A stretch of 64,000 nt of DNA from Penelope pileata (lineage: Eukaryota > Chordata > Aves > Galliformes > Cracidae), in NCBI GenBank assembly GCA_013396635.1, contig WBMW01004836.1, positions 124,001 through 188,000 of the forward strand. The letters run 5' to 3'. How positions within the stretch are numbered: the first letter of the stretch is position 1; each line of letters starts with the position of its first letter. The translations under genes and the position numbers were made by a program. Below the pieces are notes generated by a model. That model made no database searches. It was not told the DNA's origin and saw only the letters and a program-made list of their open reading frames with translations. Shown one piece after another: positions 47,701 to 58,527 of the stretch.

Positions 47701-50700
47701 CTGAGTGTAACTCCGTATACATATATACCACACCATTAAGATACATATTTTGATGCTTTTATTGTATTGTTTCAAAATGGAGATGACTCCATTGGTAATG
47801 TAATACATCCTCTAATGGATACAGGAGGTCAGACTTCTGCATAGGTTTGATTTGGCTGCCTGCCTGATATATGGATATGTTTCCTCTAACTTTTAGATTT
47901 TCAGTCTAGGCTGTAGGCTTAATAGAAAAATTTGGAGATAGACTGCTGGGGATGCTGAGGTAAACAGAATTAGCATTTTCTTGGTCTGGAATGCCAATTC
48001 TGCCAAACCATGTGAAGTGATACGTCCTAGCTTTACAGAGGGGACTTTGCTTCACTAGGTACCAAGATAAAATCATTAAATCATTCAATGTGGAATAGAG
48101 ATGTTATCTCATAAATTAGACTGTAAGGAAAGAAAGGAAACATGCATTTATTATGTATGACATTTTAGACTTAGCGGAAACATTTTTATTTTGTGGGAAT
48201 TTTTTTTTTTTTTTTTAAATATCAAAAATTGCTTCTGTGGAAGGCCAGTTTGATAAGGGAGCGTGTAATGGAACAGAAATGGTTTTAATTTTAGTTCAGA
48301 TTAAGTCAAACCCAAGTGATCAATATCTTAACAGGATGAATATCTGACATTTAGAGATGGTAATTCATGTGACAGAAAATGGTGATTTAGTTCAGTTCTC
48401 AGTGGACTAATTTTGCATAAAAATAATATTTTCACTGATTCATTTCAGAAAAGTGAAAAAAATGTGATAAATTGGCCTCAGTAACCCAAGAGAAGCTGAT
48501 TTACACTCACTATATATAAATGTGAGATTTACATTAATAGCACATCAAAGAAAGCCTGTGATGTGGTAAGGGTATCTAGTTTCCCAGACAAATATTTAAT
48601 GAAAAATATAATCCTGCATGTTGTTTAGCCTGTTTTTAAGGAAATGAGACTTACACTGTAGTACTGCGCTCATTCATCAGTGCTTCCCTGATAACTTTTG
48701 AACCTATTGTAACAATTTCAAATTCAAACTTGATGAAGAGAATTTTCAAAAATGACAGCAACTGACCCCAGCAAGGGAGGTTAGCTCACTGGTTACAATT
48801 CTGTAGGTAATGCACAGATCTGCAGGCCTGGCTACACCTGTCTGGATCTTAAGTAAAATATATGGGAGGTTACAGGGATATTGAAAATGGAGAGTGATTT
48901 ACAGAATGTGGAGATGAATTGTGGGTGCTGTGGTATGGCATAAGATCCTGCAGAGCAGGGAAAAAAGCTGGACTTCTAACAGAGGCAGTGGAGGCAGGTA
49001 AAGTTACAGGAGACAGATATGTAAGGCTTCTTCGTTTGTCTACTTGTGCAGCAACTTTTGTCACTCTGCAGGCATTTAAAGAAATGCAAGGAAAAAGTGC
49101 CAGGTGCACTATGCAGAGATATATTGTGTAGCAATGTGGAAATACAGGTCAGATATAAAAAGGTATTTATTTGCTTGTACAGCCAGAAGTGTACATTTTT
49201 CTTGTCCAGGTAATTTTTCTCAGTAAAGATGATAAATGTCTTTTCAGTATTTCACAATAAAAATGCTCTTAATGTATCATTCTTTTAGAGGTTCTGTTCA
49301 GTGCCACACATGATAAATAAAGACTAATAACCAAACACTGTCTTTTTTAAAAAAGTTATTTTATTTAATACTATTTAAATAATAGTATGTTTATTCCTGA
49401 GGCTTGATACCTGTGATGGTGGTGTTTTGAATATCTCATCTGATTCTATCAGAGAAACAACCTAGCACCTTGAGGATTACAGAATTATTAGTGATTTTTC
49501 ATTCTGTCTTCCAGTTAAAGCTCTCAGACTGAGTAAGTTATTTATCATCCTGCTACCTGGCAGAAAGTTTAAGGCAATTCTACTCCATTATATCCAAGGC
49601 ATGACTGAAAATTGTTTGGTTGTTCCCAAGGAGCAGGTATAATGTGATTTCTCGTTTCCTAAGTAGAGTTAAATCCAGAACACTTTGCAGTTCTTTAGCA
49701 TGCACTGACTAGCTGAAAATCCTGTAATGAAGAATCACATCATTCATTTAATTGGTGTTCTACATGATAGAAACAAGGGCATATGCAACTCCTTTCTCTC
49801 CCTAGCAAATCCAGGCCCGTGGAACATACTTAGAAGTGGACATACTAGACAGATTTACATTCTCTGGAGTAGAAATGAATTACTCTTTCTACACCAGATG
49901 AATTAGAGTTTAGAAGGTAATGTAGTCTAGCTGTGAAGCTCAGAAGTCAGCAATCAAAAAACTTAAATGATGGAGAACTAGAAATTTTCTGCAATCTTTC
50001 TTTCTATTGATTTCACTGATAGTTAAATGTGAATCTTTTGGCAGTTCTTGAAACATTTTAATCAAATTCTACAGTGGCAGATTGAAGGTCTCCATGTCCA
50101 GAGGTGAACAAAGTTTTTATTATAACTTTTCCTGAGTGGGTTGAGCGTGCTTGCTGACATTATTCTTGAGGGTTAAAGATGATTTTTTTCTTTTACTTAC
50201 AGAAACGTTTTACAGGTGCTTGACAAACCTAAATTTGGAGGCCCTTGATACACCATTTGAGCTTGGTCCACTCTGGGAAGTCTTTTTGATTTGATACTTT
50301 TGTTTTGGCAAATGCTTCTATCACACCCTTTTATTGAAACTTTCAGATTATCTTTCTCAGCAAATGCAGTAGTGCTAAAATACATGAGAATGAATCAGTA
50401 AACATTTGACGTTTTCCCACTCCGTGAAATGTTTTGTCAGAAATTGGAGAATACTTTTCATATCTAGCCTTAACTGAGTGAGCAATTGCTCTGGTCAGTG
50501 TTAGGGAATGAATTCTGAAATACCACCCTTAACTACAATACTGATATCTCATTGAAATACCACCTAATTCTACATTGGTGTATAGTTATTATAAACTACT
50601 ATGCAAGATACTGTCTCCTGTCTAGCATACACAAATGAAATCCACTCATTCACGCAAATCCATCTGAGTCATTTGGTATTGACTAAATCCACACACAGCC

Positions 50701-52564
50701 AGAATAGGTCAACCCTACACAATTTGCTGCACCTAAGTTTGAGATATAATGTATAGGTTTACAGTCCGAATGTTCCCTGGATCACTGAAATCTACTAATG
50801 ATATATTTTGTCCTTCAGTGAACAGGCTTTTTAAAGACACGAATGTCAGTGAAGTAAGAGCATGACAAAATTGCTTAGTAATGAGTAGCATAGAGGGTAC
50901 TTTTTGATGTCGTGCAGAGTAAAATTTACCAATTCTTTCAAAATGTTGGTTGCCATTTCAATATCCCAATATTTTTATAGAAGCTTGTTTAATTGCTCAG
51001 TATGGTGTTATGCAGGTGGTGAGGGTAGTATGAAAAGGTTGATGTTTTTTGTTTTTTGGATGCTTGCTCTGCATTGAAATAATGTAGAAACGGGGAAGTT
51101 GCAGTTCAGGGTGCTGCTAACCTGTTGTCTGTAAGACATTTGCTAGAATATGACATATCACACAAACAGGCAGTTGCAAAGAGACTTTTTATGTTTTCTA
51201 GCGCTGTAGTGTGTGGTTGGTTGGTGACTTACACAGCTATTTTCTCATGTGGTTTCCAGAACAGTGCTAGCAAAATTAGCTTGAAGATATTCTTAAAGTT
51301 TCTTTGTAGAATGGCAGGATTCATTCTCTTTCCTTCATTTTTTTTTTAGCCCCTTTTTAGCTTTTTTTAGGTTTATATTAACAGAATAGGTATATTGAGC
51401 TTGCCACAGGCACATGTTTTTGGTCTTGCCAGAATCAATTTACCTCTTGCTTCAGGAATGGTTTGAGTTGTAGAAGGAAGTTTTGAACAGAATTCCAAGA
51501 TTCTGTCCACTAGGTAACATTATTGCCTGTGCAAAAGTTAGAGATCTCCTAATACATGGAAAGCATCTCTAGCTACATTTTTGCACTTTGCACTCAAATG
51601 CAAATTGTGTGTATTATTTCAATAATAAAAATATTTTAATATATTAGAAATTCTCTTTGTAACCATACTGCTAAATTAGTGATATAAAATGAATGACTTG
51701 GTATTGGATGTGGAAGCTTTATCGGTGTGCTGCTCTTACGGGCTCAGTCTCTAAAGAAAGGCTAAAGAAGATCTGAGTCCTGCAGGGTTGCTTGTGTGAA
51801 TAAAGCTCCTTCCATGTAAATCTTCTCAGGATAAACCCTTTGTTTGTAATTTCTAGGGCAGGAACCGTATCTTTCTGTTTGCTTTGTGATGTGCCTCCAG
51901 TATGATTGCATAACTAATAATATTCAATTTTAATTCCTTGTGAAAGCAGTGCTTCCAGCTATGGCCAGTAGCAGTTTTTTCCATGAGCTAAATCCAAAAT
52001 AAATGGGGAGCAAGTGTCAGAGAGGTTCCTAACAGATTAGTTGCATCTGCTTTGCTCTGTGAATTGCCTAGTTTGCAGCCTGGCTTCACAAAGGACTCAC
52101 CGGTAAGAAAGCAGGAGCTTGGATCTCCACTGCTCCCCCTGATCACAGACCTCTGTATCTAGTGAAAAAGCCTGCAGCTAGTGGAATGTGATGTTGACAT
52201 AATTAACCAAAGCAATTGTAAAAACTGCTTTCCGTTGTAGCTCAGTGGTGGCAGCTGGAAATGTTTCCTCTAAACTGGTCCAGTAGCTCTAATCAGTGCA
52301 GAGCTCATCACCTGGAGCTGCAGGTGTTGTGCCCCCGTTAGAGCAAAAAGGCAGCAGTTAGATGTGGAACTCTGAATTTATTTTTAGCCTAATTGAAGAT
52401 TTTATATAGTTTTGTGATTTACTGTGATCCTACAGTTGACAGTTCATGCAAAAGTTCGTGTTTTGCTTTCAACACCCTTTGAAATGGGAAGTTTGAAATG
52501 AAAGAGCTTTCTAAATATTGAGATTGCATCTGGATAATGCATTTTTATACCATTATGGATTTTA
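44745..52564. other. Long stretch without a recognised gene
   Basis: About 7.8 kb of AT-rich unassigned DNA. A T-run lies near 48205-48220. A tRNA-like word (TTAGCTCACTGGTTA, near 48780) is not supported as a tRNA. Short frames such as 48919-49131 and 51125-51349 have no recognised domain. Confidence 0.45.
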
Positions 52565-53112
52565 ATGTGTGTCCTAGTTTCTAACAGAAGCTACACGTCT
52601 CGTAGTGTCTAGTATGAATTTATCTTGTCCCTCCGAGATACTGATAACATCCTGGCAGTGTTGAGCGGAGCCGAGAACATAACTCACTTCCGCATTCCTC
52701 TGCCAGTGAAATAGTTAAGGGGGGCATAAGGAACTGGGAACTGGGAGGGGACAGGACCAGGGCAGCTGACCCAAATTGGCCAAGGAGCTATTCCATCCCA
52801 TATAACATCATGTGATTGGTTGGTGGTTTTTCCGGGTTCCGTTCGTTACGGAAGGGGGCTAGCCGGGAGGAAGGGTCACCAGTGGCTGTGAGCCCTTGCT
52901 CTGCGTATCCTTTTTGTATATATATATATATATATATGTACTGTTATTTCTTTTGATCTCTTTACTATTTTAGTAAATAGCATTTATCCCAACCCACGCG
53001 TTTTACTGCATATCTCTCTACTTCTCTCCCCCGTCCCATTTGGGGAGGGGGGAGGGTGAGTGAATAACTGTGTGGAACTCAGCTATCTGCTGAGCCAACC
53101 GATAACAATGTG
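52565..53112 (+). mobile_element. Solo LTR of an endogenous retrovirus with 5-bp target-site duplication
   Basis: The LTR spans 52570-53107 (538 bp). It starts TGTCCTAG and ends GATAACA, so it has the canonical TG...CA ends. It is flanked by identical ATGTG (52565-52569 and 53108-53112). A 5-bp duplication fits an ERVL-like or other 5-bp-duplicating avian retrovirus group. Plus-strand order agrees with sense orientation: a TATA-like CCATATAAC near 52797, then a pyrimidine- and AT-rich region with a (TA)n microsatellite (52917-52936), an AGTAAA near 52972 as possible polyadenylation signal, then CCCAACCCACGCGTTTT and TGTGTGGAACTCAGC near the end. These words match an LTR type I know from bird genomes. 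No internal viral genes remain, so it arose by recombination between two LTRs. It may retain weak promoter activity, which the sequence cannot show. Confidence 0.92.
52917..52936. repeat. (TA)n microsatellite in solo LTR
   Basis: About ten TA units, inside the LTR between its promoter-like and polyadenylation-like parts. Confidence 0.95.
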
Positions 53113-56100
53113 AATGCAATTTTTTTGTTTTTTTTGTTTTTAATCAGTCTAAGCTTGTCATCCAATAATTGAGCTTAGTTAGGTTTACAACACTGCTGAA
53201 GGGAACCTGATGGGACTTTCACAACAGCCCGTCTTGAAAGAGATGATGGTGAGGTCTTTCTGCCCAGCAGGCATATTACAGTCACTGCTGTAAGAGGTTT
53301 TGAACAAGCTCTCTCCTGCTCCATAACGCTGGATAGACTGCAGAGCCAGGAAAGGCAAATGCACCACAGGAGCCGAAGGAGTCTCTTCCAGTGCTAGCCT
53401 GTGATTTATGTTGCATAACAGGGAGCAAATACCAGGTGTTCTCTATCATTTTAAAGGTCTATTCAAACCAGAGCACATCCATGGTAGATACACATGAAAC
53501 AGTGCTACCATCCGTGATTGGTACAAATGGCCTGGGGACAGGCTAGGAGTGTGTCTGGATCACAAACCTCGGGTGGGAAAAATTAAGCTCACAGCCACAT
53601 TTTGCCTGCTGCTTTGTGACCCTGATATAAAGCTCTTCATGGGGTGAAGATTAGAAGGAGCACTCTGAGTTAAAAGATTGTGACTTAAATGCCAAGTTTT
53701 TCCACTTTTATGGTTGATCATTAACGTCAGAATATCCAGAGATCGATGCTTTAGGAATAGTAGCTGGAAAGAGCTTATCAAGGCAAGCAGTTCATTCCTT
53801 TGCTCATGCAGATTTTCTCCAATGAGATAATGAAATATACATTTAAACTTCAGTGATCATCTTTATAATAATGTCTTTGTTAAGCTCTCTGAAGATTTAC
53901 ATGAACAATTGGTTTAATAAATCATATTTTATGTGTCAGGTTGTATTTCTAGATTTGGTAAGCTCATCCTTGCTGTATTTGCATGTTTTTCCTTTTAAAT
54001 TTTGTTGTTGTTGCGATTTTCTCAATGTTGATTCTTAGAGTCACTCTCTTTAATGGTAACTGCATGAAAGTTTAAAATCGCATCCATCAAAAGAAGGCTT
54101 TTATACAACTGGTAAGTTTGAGGAAAAGCCATTTGAAACTGTCACGAAAAGAAAATCTGAATTAGTTCAGAAAGAAATAGTTCCTTTTTTGAAGTGGTGA
54201 AGTTGGTCAATTTATACTCATTTATTATAAGTGAATGGGAGATTCAGTATGAGAGATGGCATATGTCAGATTTATGTACATAATAAATAATCAAAATGCC
54301 ATTCCAGATATTTTACAGTGTTAGAAAATAAGATTTTCTAAGAAACAAAAGTTTCTAAAACTTCTGCTGTCTTTGGAAGCAGACTTTGTTAAATTTCCAG
54401 TCTTGCTGGCCTCTGAGACTTGTCTGTTTTTCTGAAGGAGCTGACGAGCTCGTTCCAAACAAAACCCCCATACAAGATATCCTGCCATCACTGAAGTCAT
54501 CTGTAGACTGATTTCCTTTGTCAGGGCCAAGAAATTCCTATATAATTTTGTTTCACTTGTCCTTAGCAAATTCTGAATATGTATTTTAAGTTGTGCAACC
54601 TCCATACAAAATGCATGTATTGCAAAAGGTTGTTTTGCTTTTTATGAGAGGTGAGTGTGCTATAACTACAAATTCAACTGAAAGACTCACTAGCCTTCAG
54701 TAAAAAAATAAAATCAGATAGGAAAAATTAGCATGTGAGAAATGACTTGCAGAAATGTTGCATTAGAAGAAAGCAATTTAGGCAGCAGAGCAAGGTACTT
54801 AGGAGTTAGGAAGCATCAGCTGCGGTTGTCCATGCAGTAGCAGTGAGTGGTACAGAAATGTTCCAAGTTGCTTGGGCTCTGAGGCAGCAGTGCAGGGCCG
54901 TCCCTCACCCACTGCTTTGCTGTGCCAAGTCAAAGAAGCTCCCCAAAACCAGAGAGAGGCTGGAGGCGGGGGGGAGGGACAAGGTGCCCAAGTACTTGTT
55001 GGGGTGATCATTTGAGTAAGGTGTGCCTCACTGCCCAAGCACTTTTGGATTGCCACCTGTCCATCCTGCTTCTGGAGACTGGTTTGAACTGGGACAGAAG
55101 GCAATGACTGAGGTTTGCAGGCACTCAGTCTGATAGGAAAAATAGATAAGAAAAAAAGAGAAAGAAAATGGGAAAGAATAAAAAAGAAGCTCAGCTTGCA
55201 TTACAGATCACTTAAAGGATGGGAACTGAAGTTAGACAGCTGAGGGAACTTTCAATTAGCATCTAAACCAACCATTTAATTTATAATTTTCCAACAATGT
55301 GAGATTAATTTATGTGTGATCTTGATTGACATCTTTCTAGTGTGCCATCTATGATGTTTCAGGTATATATAGGAGAATGAAAAAGGAAGATTTCTTAAAT
55401 AATTGCTCGGTTTCTCTTTTCAGGCCATAGAGCTGGATCTCTCTCTTGAGATAATGCATTATACCCCTGTTGTGTTGGTTGTATTTCCTGTTTTGTATTG
55501 CAACTATATATCTGTTGAAACTGTGAAACTATGTTCTTTCTCATTATTTGTGTAGGTCAAAGAATAAGCATTGTGGCTTCTGTTTGTTAGAATTTCCTAG
55601 GCAGTACAAGAAACTATTTTTTTTAAATATGGAAAAACTTTTATGCATTTTTAACACAACTTCTTTTTCATGGTAATTTTTCTGCTTCACTTATTATTTT
55701 CTTTCATTTTTCCTAGGGTACAGGTGGTAAGTGCAAGTTGAATTTTCTAGCTGTTATGGTAACATTAATTATTTAATTACGATTACTGTGTGGGCAACAT
55801 TTTTTGCAGATTTTTTTGAGTGTGGCATGCAGGCTCTTTTTCATTGCTGGCAAAAATGCAGAGCTAATGATGGTGATTATGTTGAGAAATAGTGCTTTGT
55901 AGCTGAGAACTTGCTCCATCAAGCAGTGTTATTGTGCTTTTTGTATCTATGGTGGTTTCCATGGAAATAAGTAGGAGACATTACTTTTGGAGCAACCTAC
56001 ATAGATAACAGATAGATATACAGATATTTTTCTGATAAAAAAAATAAATTATCAGTTTGGTAAAGATAATTTTTTGCATGTTCCTTTTGATGTTTTGGAT

Positions 56101-56514
56101 GATATACTTCTCATGTAGCATCCTCTGCAATGGAGTCATCAAAAGAATATTAAGTATTACAAAAAAGGTTTTTTTAGTGGAGGTTAATTTATAATGATCC
56201 ATTGCTGTGCACATCAAAACCCTTGTGCTGAACTGATTGGTCCTACTGATTAGTGAAGACTGAAAGTGGCTTTTTCAGGAGTTAATCATGGCTTAGGCAT
56301 TACTGAGTTCAGCAGTAATCTGTCTCAATCGCGCTTCTCTCTCTCACTTCACACTGTGAATTAGGCTGAAGAAGTGAATTTAGATCTGCAAATATCATCT
56401 AAAATTCTGTGTGTTTTTTTTCATTAAGTTAGATGTATGGAAATTCAAGCAAATTACTTCACTATCTTTCACCAGCTACTGTGAACATGAGAAGTGGGAT
56501 AAAACTGAAAAAAA
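53113..56514. other. Unassigned stretch, no gene seen
   Basis: About 3.4 kb. Mostly AT-rich, with a GC-richer patch at about 54880-54990 that includes a G7 run (GGCGGGGGGGAGGG). The overlapping frames at 54799-55107 arise from this patch and are unrecognised. Confidence 0.45.
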
Positions 56515-57120
56515 CACAGAAATATAGAATCATTTGATTTGGGAAAAGACTTTCAAATCAAGTCCAACCATCAACCTGACCTACTGAATCCCGTCACTAA
56601 ACCACGTCCCTTAGTCCATGCATCTCTTAAATACCTCCAGGGATGGGGACTCTACTGCTTCCCTGGGCAGCCCATTCCAATGCTTGAACACTTTCTCTGT
56701 GAAGTTCTTCCTGTTATCCGATCTAAACCTTCCCTGTCACAACTTGAGACTGTTTCTTATCTCTTGTCACCTGAGAAAAGAGACTGACGCCTTCCTTGCT
56801 GCAGTCTCCTTACAGATATTTGGAAAACGTGATTGAGCCTTACCTCAGCCTCCTCTTCTCCAGACTACACAGATCTATTCCCCTCAGTTGCTCCTCCTAT
56901 GTCCTGTTTTTTAGAGCTTTGCTCTGCTCTGCACACACCTGAGCAACTCAGTATTCTTCTTGTAGTGAGGGGCCAAAAAATGAACACACTTCTTAAATTT
57001 TGGTCTCACCAGTGCCATGTGAAAGGGGACATCCACTTCCCTAGTTCTGCTGACCACACAATTTCTGATGCAGGCAAGGATGCTGTTGGCTACCTGGGCA
57101 CACATCTTCGTTATGTTATG
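56515..57120 (-). mobile_element. Old CR1 LINE, about 600 bp, reverse
   Basis: A reverse CR1 copy, clearly older than its neighbours. Its 3' end (complement of a degraded ATTCTATATTTCTGTG at 56515-56532) is followed by a 3' UTR of the type whose complement reads AAGTCCAACCATCAACC. The same type lies at 61.8-62.5 kb. The complement of the ORF2 C-terminus follows as far as GGATGCTGTTGGCTACCTGG near 57080. It is 5'-truncated at about 57120. Divergence is visible throughout. Confidence 0.9.
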
Positions 57121-57162
57121 AGCAGAGATAATCAAATCACGCTTTTGTACCAGCTGATGCAA
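56911..57162 (-). pseudogene. CR1 ORF2 C-terminal remnant, short open stretch
   Basis: An open stretch on the minus strand with QVANSILACIRNCVVSRTRE, MALVRPKFKKCVHFLAPHYK and LLRCVQSRAKL. These correspond to the CR1 ORF2 blocks seen in better form at 61.9-62.2 kb. The frame is lost on the 3' side, before the blocks equivalent to RTRG and HWNRLPRE. The upstream codons beyond about 57120 are probably flanking DNA. Not functional. Confidence 0.85.
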
Positions 57163-57370
57163 TATTGTCTGCCTGTTCTTGTATGATGAATAAAACAGCT
57201 AGAAATACCATCACTTTCTTAGCTATCTCAGTGGTTCAGCTCGGATAAATAGATAAAAAAGACACTTCCAGTGTCATTGCTAAGCTACGGAAGAGTATTA
57301 TATGGAGGCTCCAAGAGTCTTCTGTGGAAGACAGCTTGTTTTGTCACCACAAATGAATACTTAAAAAGTG
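57121..57370. other. Short unassigned spacer
   Basis: DNA between the reverse CR1 copy and the pyrimidine-rich minisatellite. No gene or repeat recognised. Confidence 0.45.
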
Positions 57371-57520
57371 AACATTTCTCCATCATTTCTGTATTTCTCC
57401 AACATTTCCCCCTTCTTTCTCCTGTGTTCCCCGTCATCTCTCCTACGCTTCTTAACATTTCCCCCTGCTGTCTCTTGTGTTTCTCCTATGTTTCCCTCTC
57501 CTTTCTCCTATGTTTCTCAC
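57371..57520. repeat. Pyrimidine-rich degenerate minisatellite
   Basis: About 150 bp of mostly C and T on the plus strand. AACATTTCYCC recurs at 57371, 57401 and 57454, and TTTCTCCTATGTTTC recurs at 57480 and 57502. Units are unequal (22-53 bp). The small frame across it, rich in Ser, Phe and Leu, is a composition artefact. It lies between CR1 copies of opposite orientation. Confidence 0.8.
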
Positions 57521-57807
57521 AAGTGAACACGTGAATATGTGAGTATATCCATCCTTCCTCTGTGCCTGTGGCAAGCAGGGAAGAGCTGAGCAGTCCTGTG
57601 AGTGATGTGAGCTGCCATCAGGGAGCAGGAGTGGGACATCCCATAGGACATCCGTGCCAGTGCAGCCTAAGTATTTCATAGGCACATTGAAACTGTCAGG
57701 GCTTCTCTGGTTTGTTGTAGGGATTTACTATTTTTTACAGTTATCAACAAAATCTCTTTCTAGGACATAAAAGAGGAAAAAGATACTGAAGTTTCTGTGC
57801 CTGCCCC
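57521..57807. other. Unassigned spacer
   Basis: About 290 bp between the minisatellite and the next CR1. The pyrimidine-rich run before AG at about 57765 resembles a splice acceptor, but what follows is soon CR1 sequence. Confidence 0.45.
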
Positions 57808-58527
57808 TGAGTCCTGCACCTGAGCAGGAACAACGCCAGGCACCAGCATGTGCTGGCGGCTACCTAGCTGAAAAGCAGCTCTGCAGAAAAGGACCTGGGG
57901 GTCCTGGTGGACACCAAGTTGAACATGAGTTAGCAACATGCACTTGCCACTAAGAAAGCTAATAGCATTCTTGGCTGCATTAGGCAAAGTATCACCTGCA
58001 AGTCTTTCCCCTCTACTCAGCGTTGCTGAGGTCACATCTGCAGTACTCTGTCCAGTTTTGGGCTTTACAATGCAGGAGAAACATGGACATACTGGAGAGA
58101 GTCTAGTGTAGGGCCATGAAACTAGTGAAGGAACTGGAGCACCTCTCCTACAAGGAAAAGCTGAGAGAGCTGGGACTGCTCAGCCTGGAGGAGCATCAGG
58201 AAAATCTTATCAATATGTATAAATGCCTGAAGGGAGGGTCCAAAGAGGTGGAGCCAGGTTCTTCTTTCATGCTCAGTGCCAGGACAAGAGGCAATGGGCA
58301 CAAACTGGAGCACAGGAGGTTCCCTCTGAACACGAGGCAGTACTGCTGTGCTGTGAGGGTGACTGAGCACTCACAGGCTGTGCAGTCCCCTCCTTGGGGA
58401 TGTTCAGAAGCTGCCTGGACGTGGGCCTGAGCACCCTGCTCTGGTGTCCTTGCTGGAGCAGGGACTGGGCCTGAGGGACCCAGAGGGCCCTGCCAACCTC
58501 AGCTGTTCTGTGACTCTGTGATTCTGT
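57808..58527 (+). mobile_element. CR1 LINE, about 720 bp, forward
   Basis: A forward CR1 copy from the ORF2 block around GTCCTGCACCTGAGCAGGAA (57811 onwards) through AAAAGGACCTGGGGGTCCTG to the ORF2 end and the 3' UTR. The UTR (GACCCAGAGGGCCCTG, then CTCAGCTGTTCTGTGACTCT) ends in GTGATTCTG at 58527. Same 3' UTR type as the copies at 32.1 and 33.8 kb, but here the DNA beyond the 3' end is different. It is 5'-truncated at about 57808. Confidence 0.95.
58116..58430 (+). pseudogene. CR1 ORF2 C-terminal remnant, 104 codons open
   Basis: An open frame with KLVKELEHLSYKEKLRELG, LSLEEHQENLINMYKCLKGG and ARTRGNGHKLEHRRFPLNT, then AVRVTEHS. All are in the order expected for the last part of CR1 ORF2. 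The frame then shifts at about 58370, so the HWNRLPRE-type end is lost. Upstream blocks (AKKANSILGC, LEYCVQFWA equivalents) lie in other frames between 57890 and 58070 and contain stops. It is a dead copy. Confidence 0.9.

Noticed and set aside
48770..48845. A tRNA or tRNA-derived SINE (TTAGCTCACTGG resembles a promoter A box)
   Set aside because: There is no convincing B box (GGTTCRANNCC), no acceptor-stem pairing and no SINE tail.
54799..55107. Overlapping 101-codon minus and 61-codon plus frames
   Set aside because: The GC-rich patch lowers the stop-codon density in both phases, and no domain or splice context was found.
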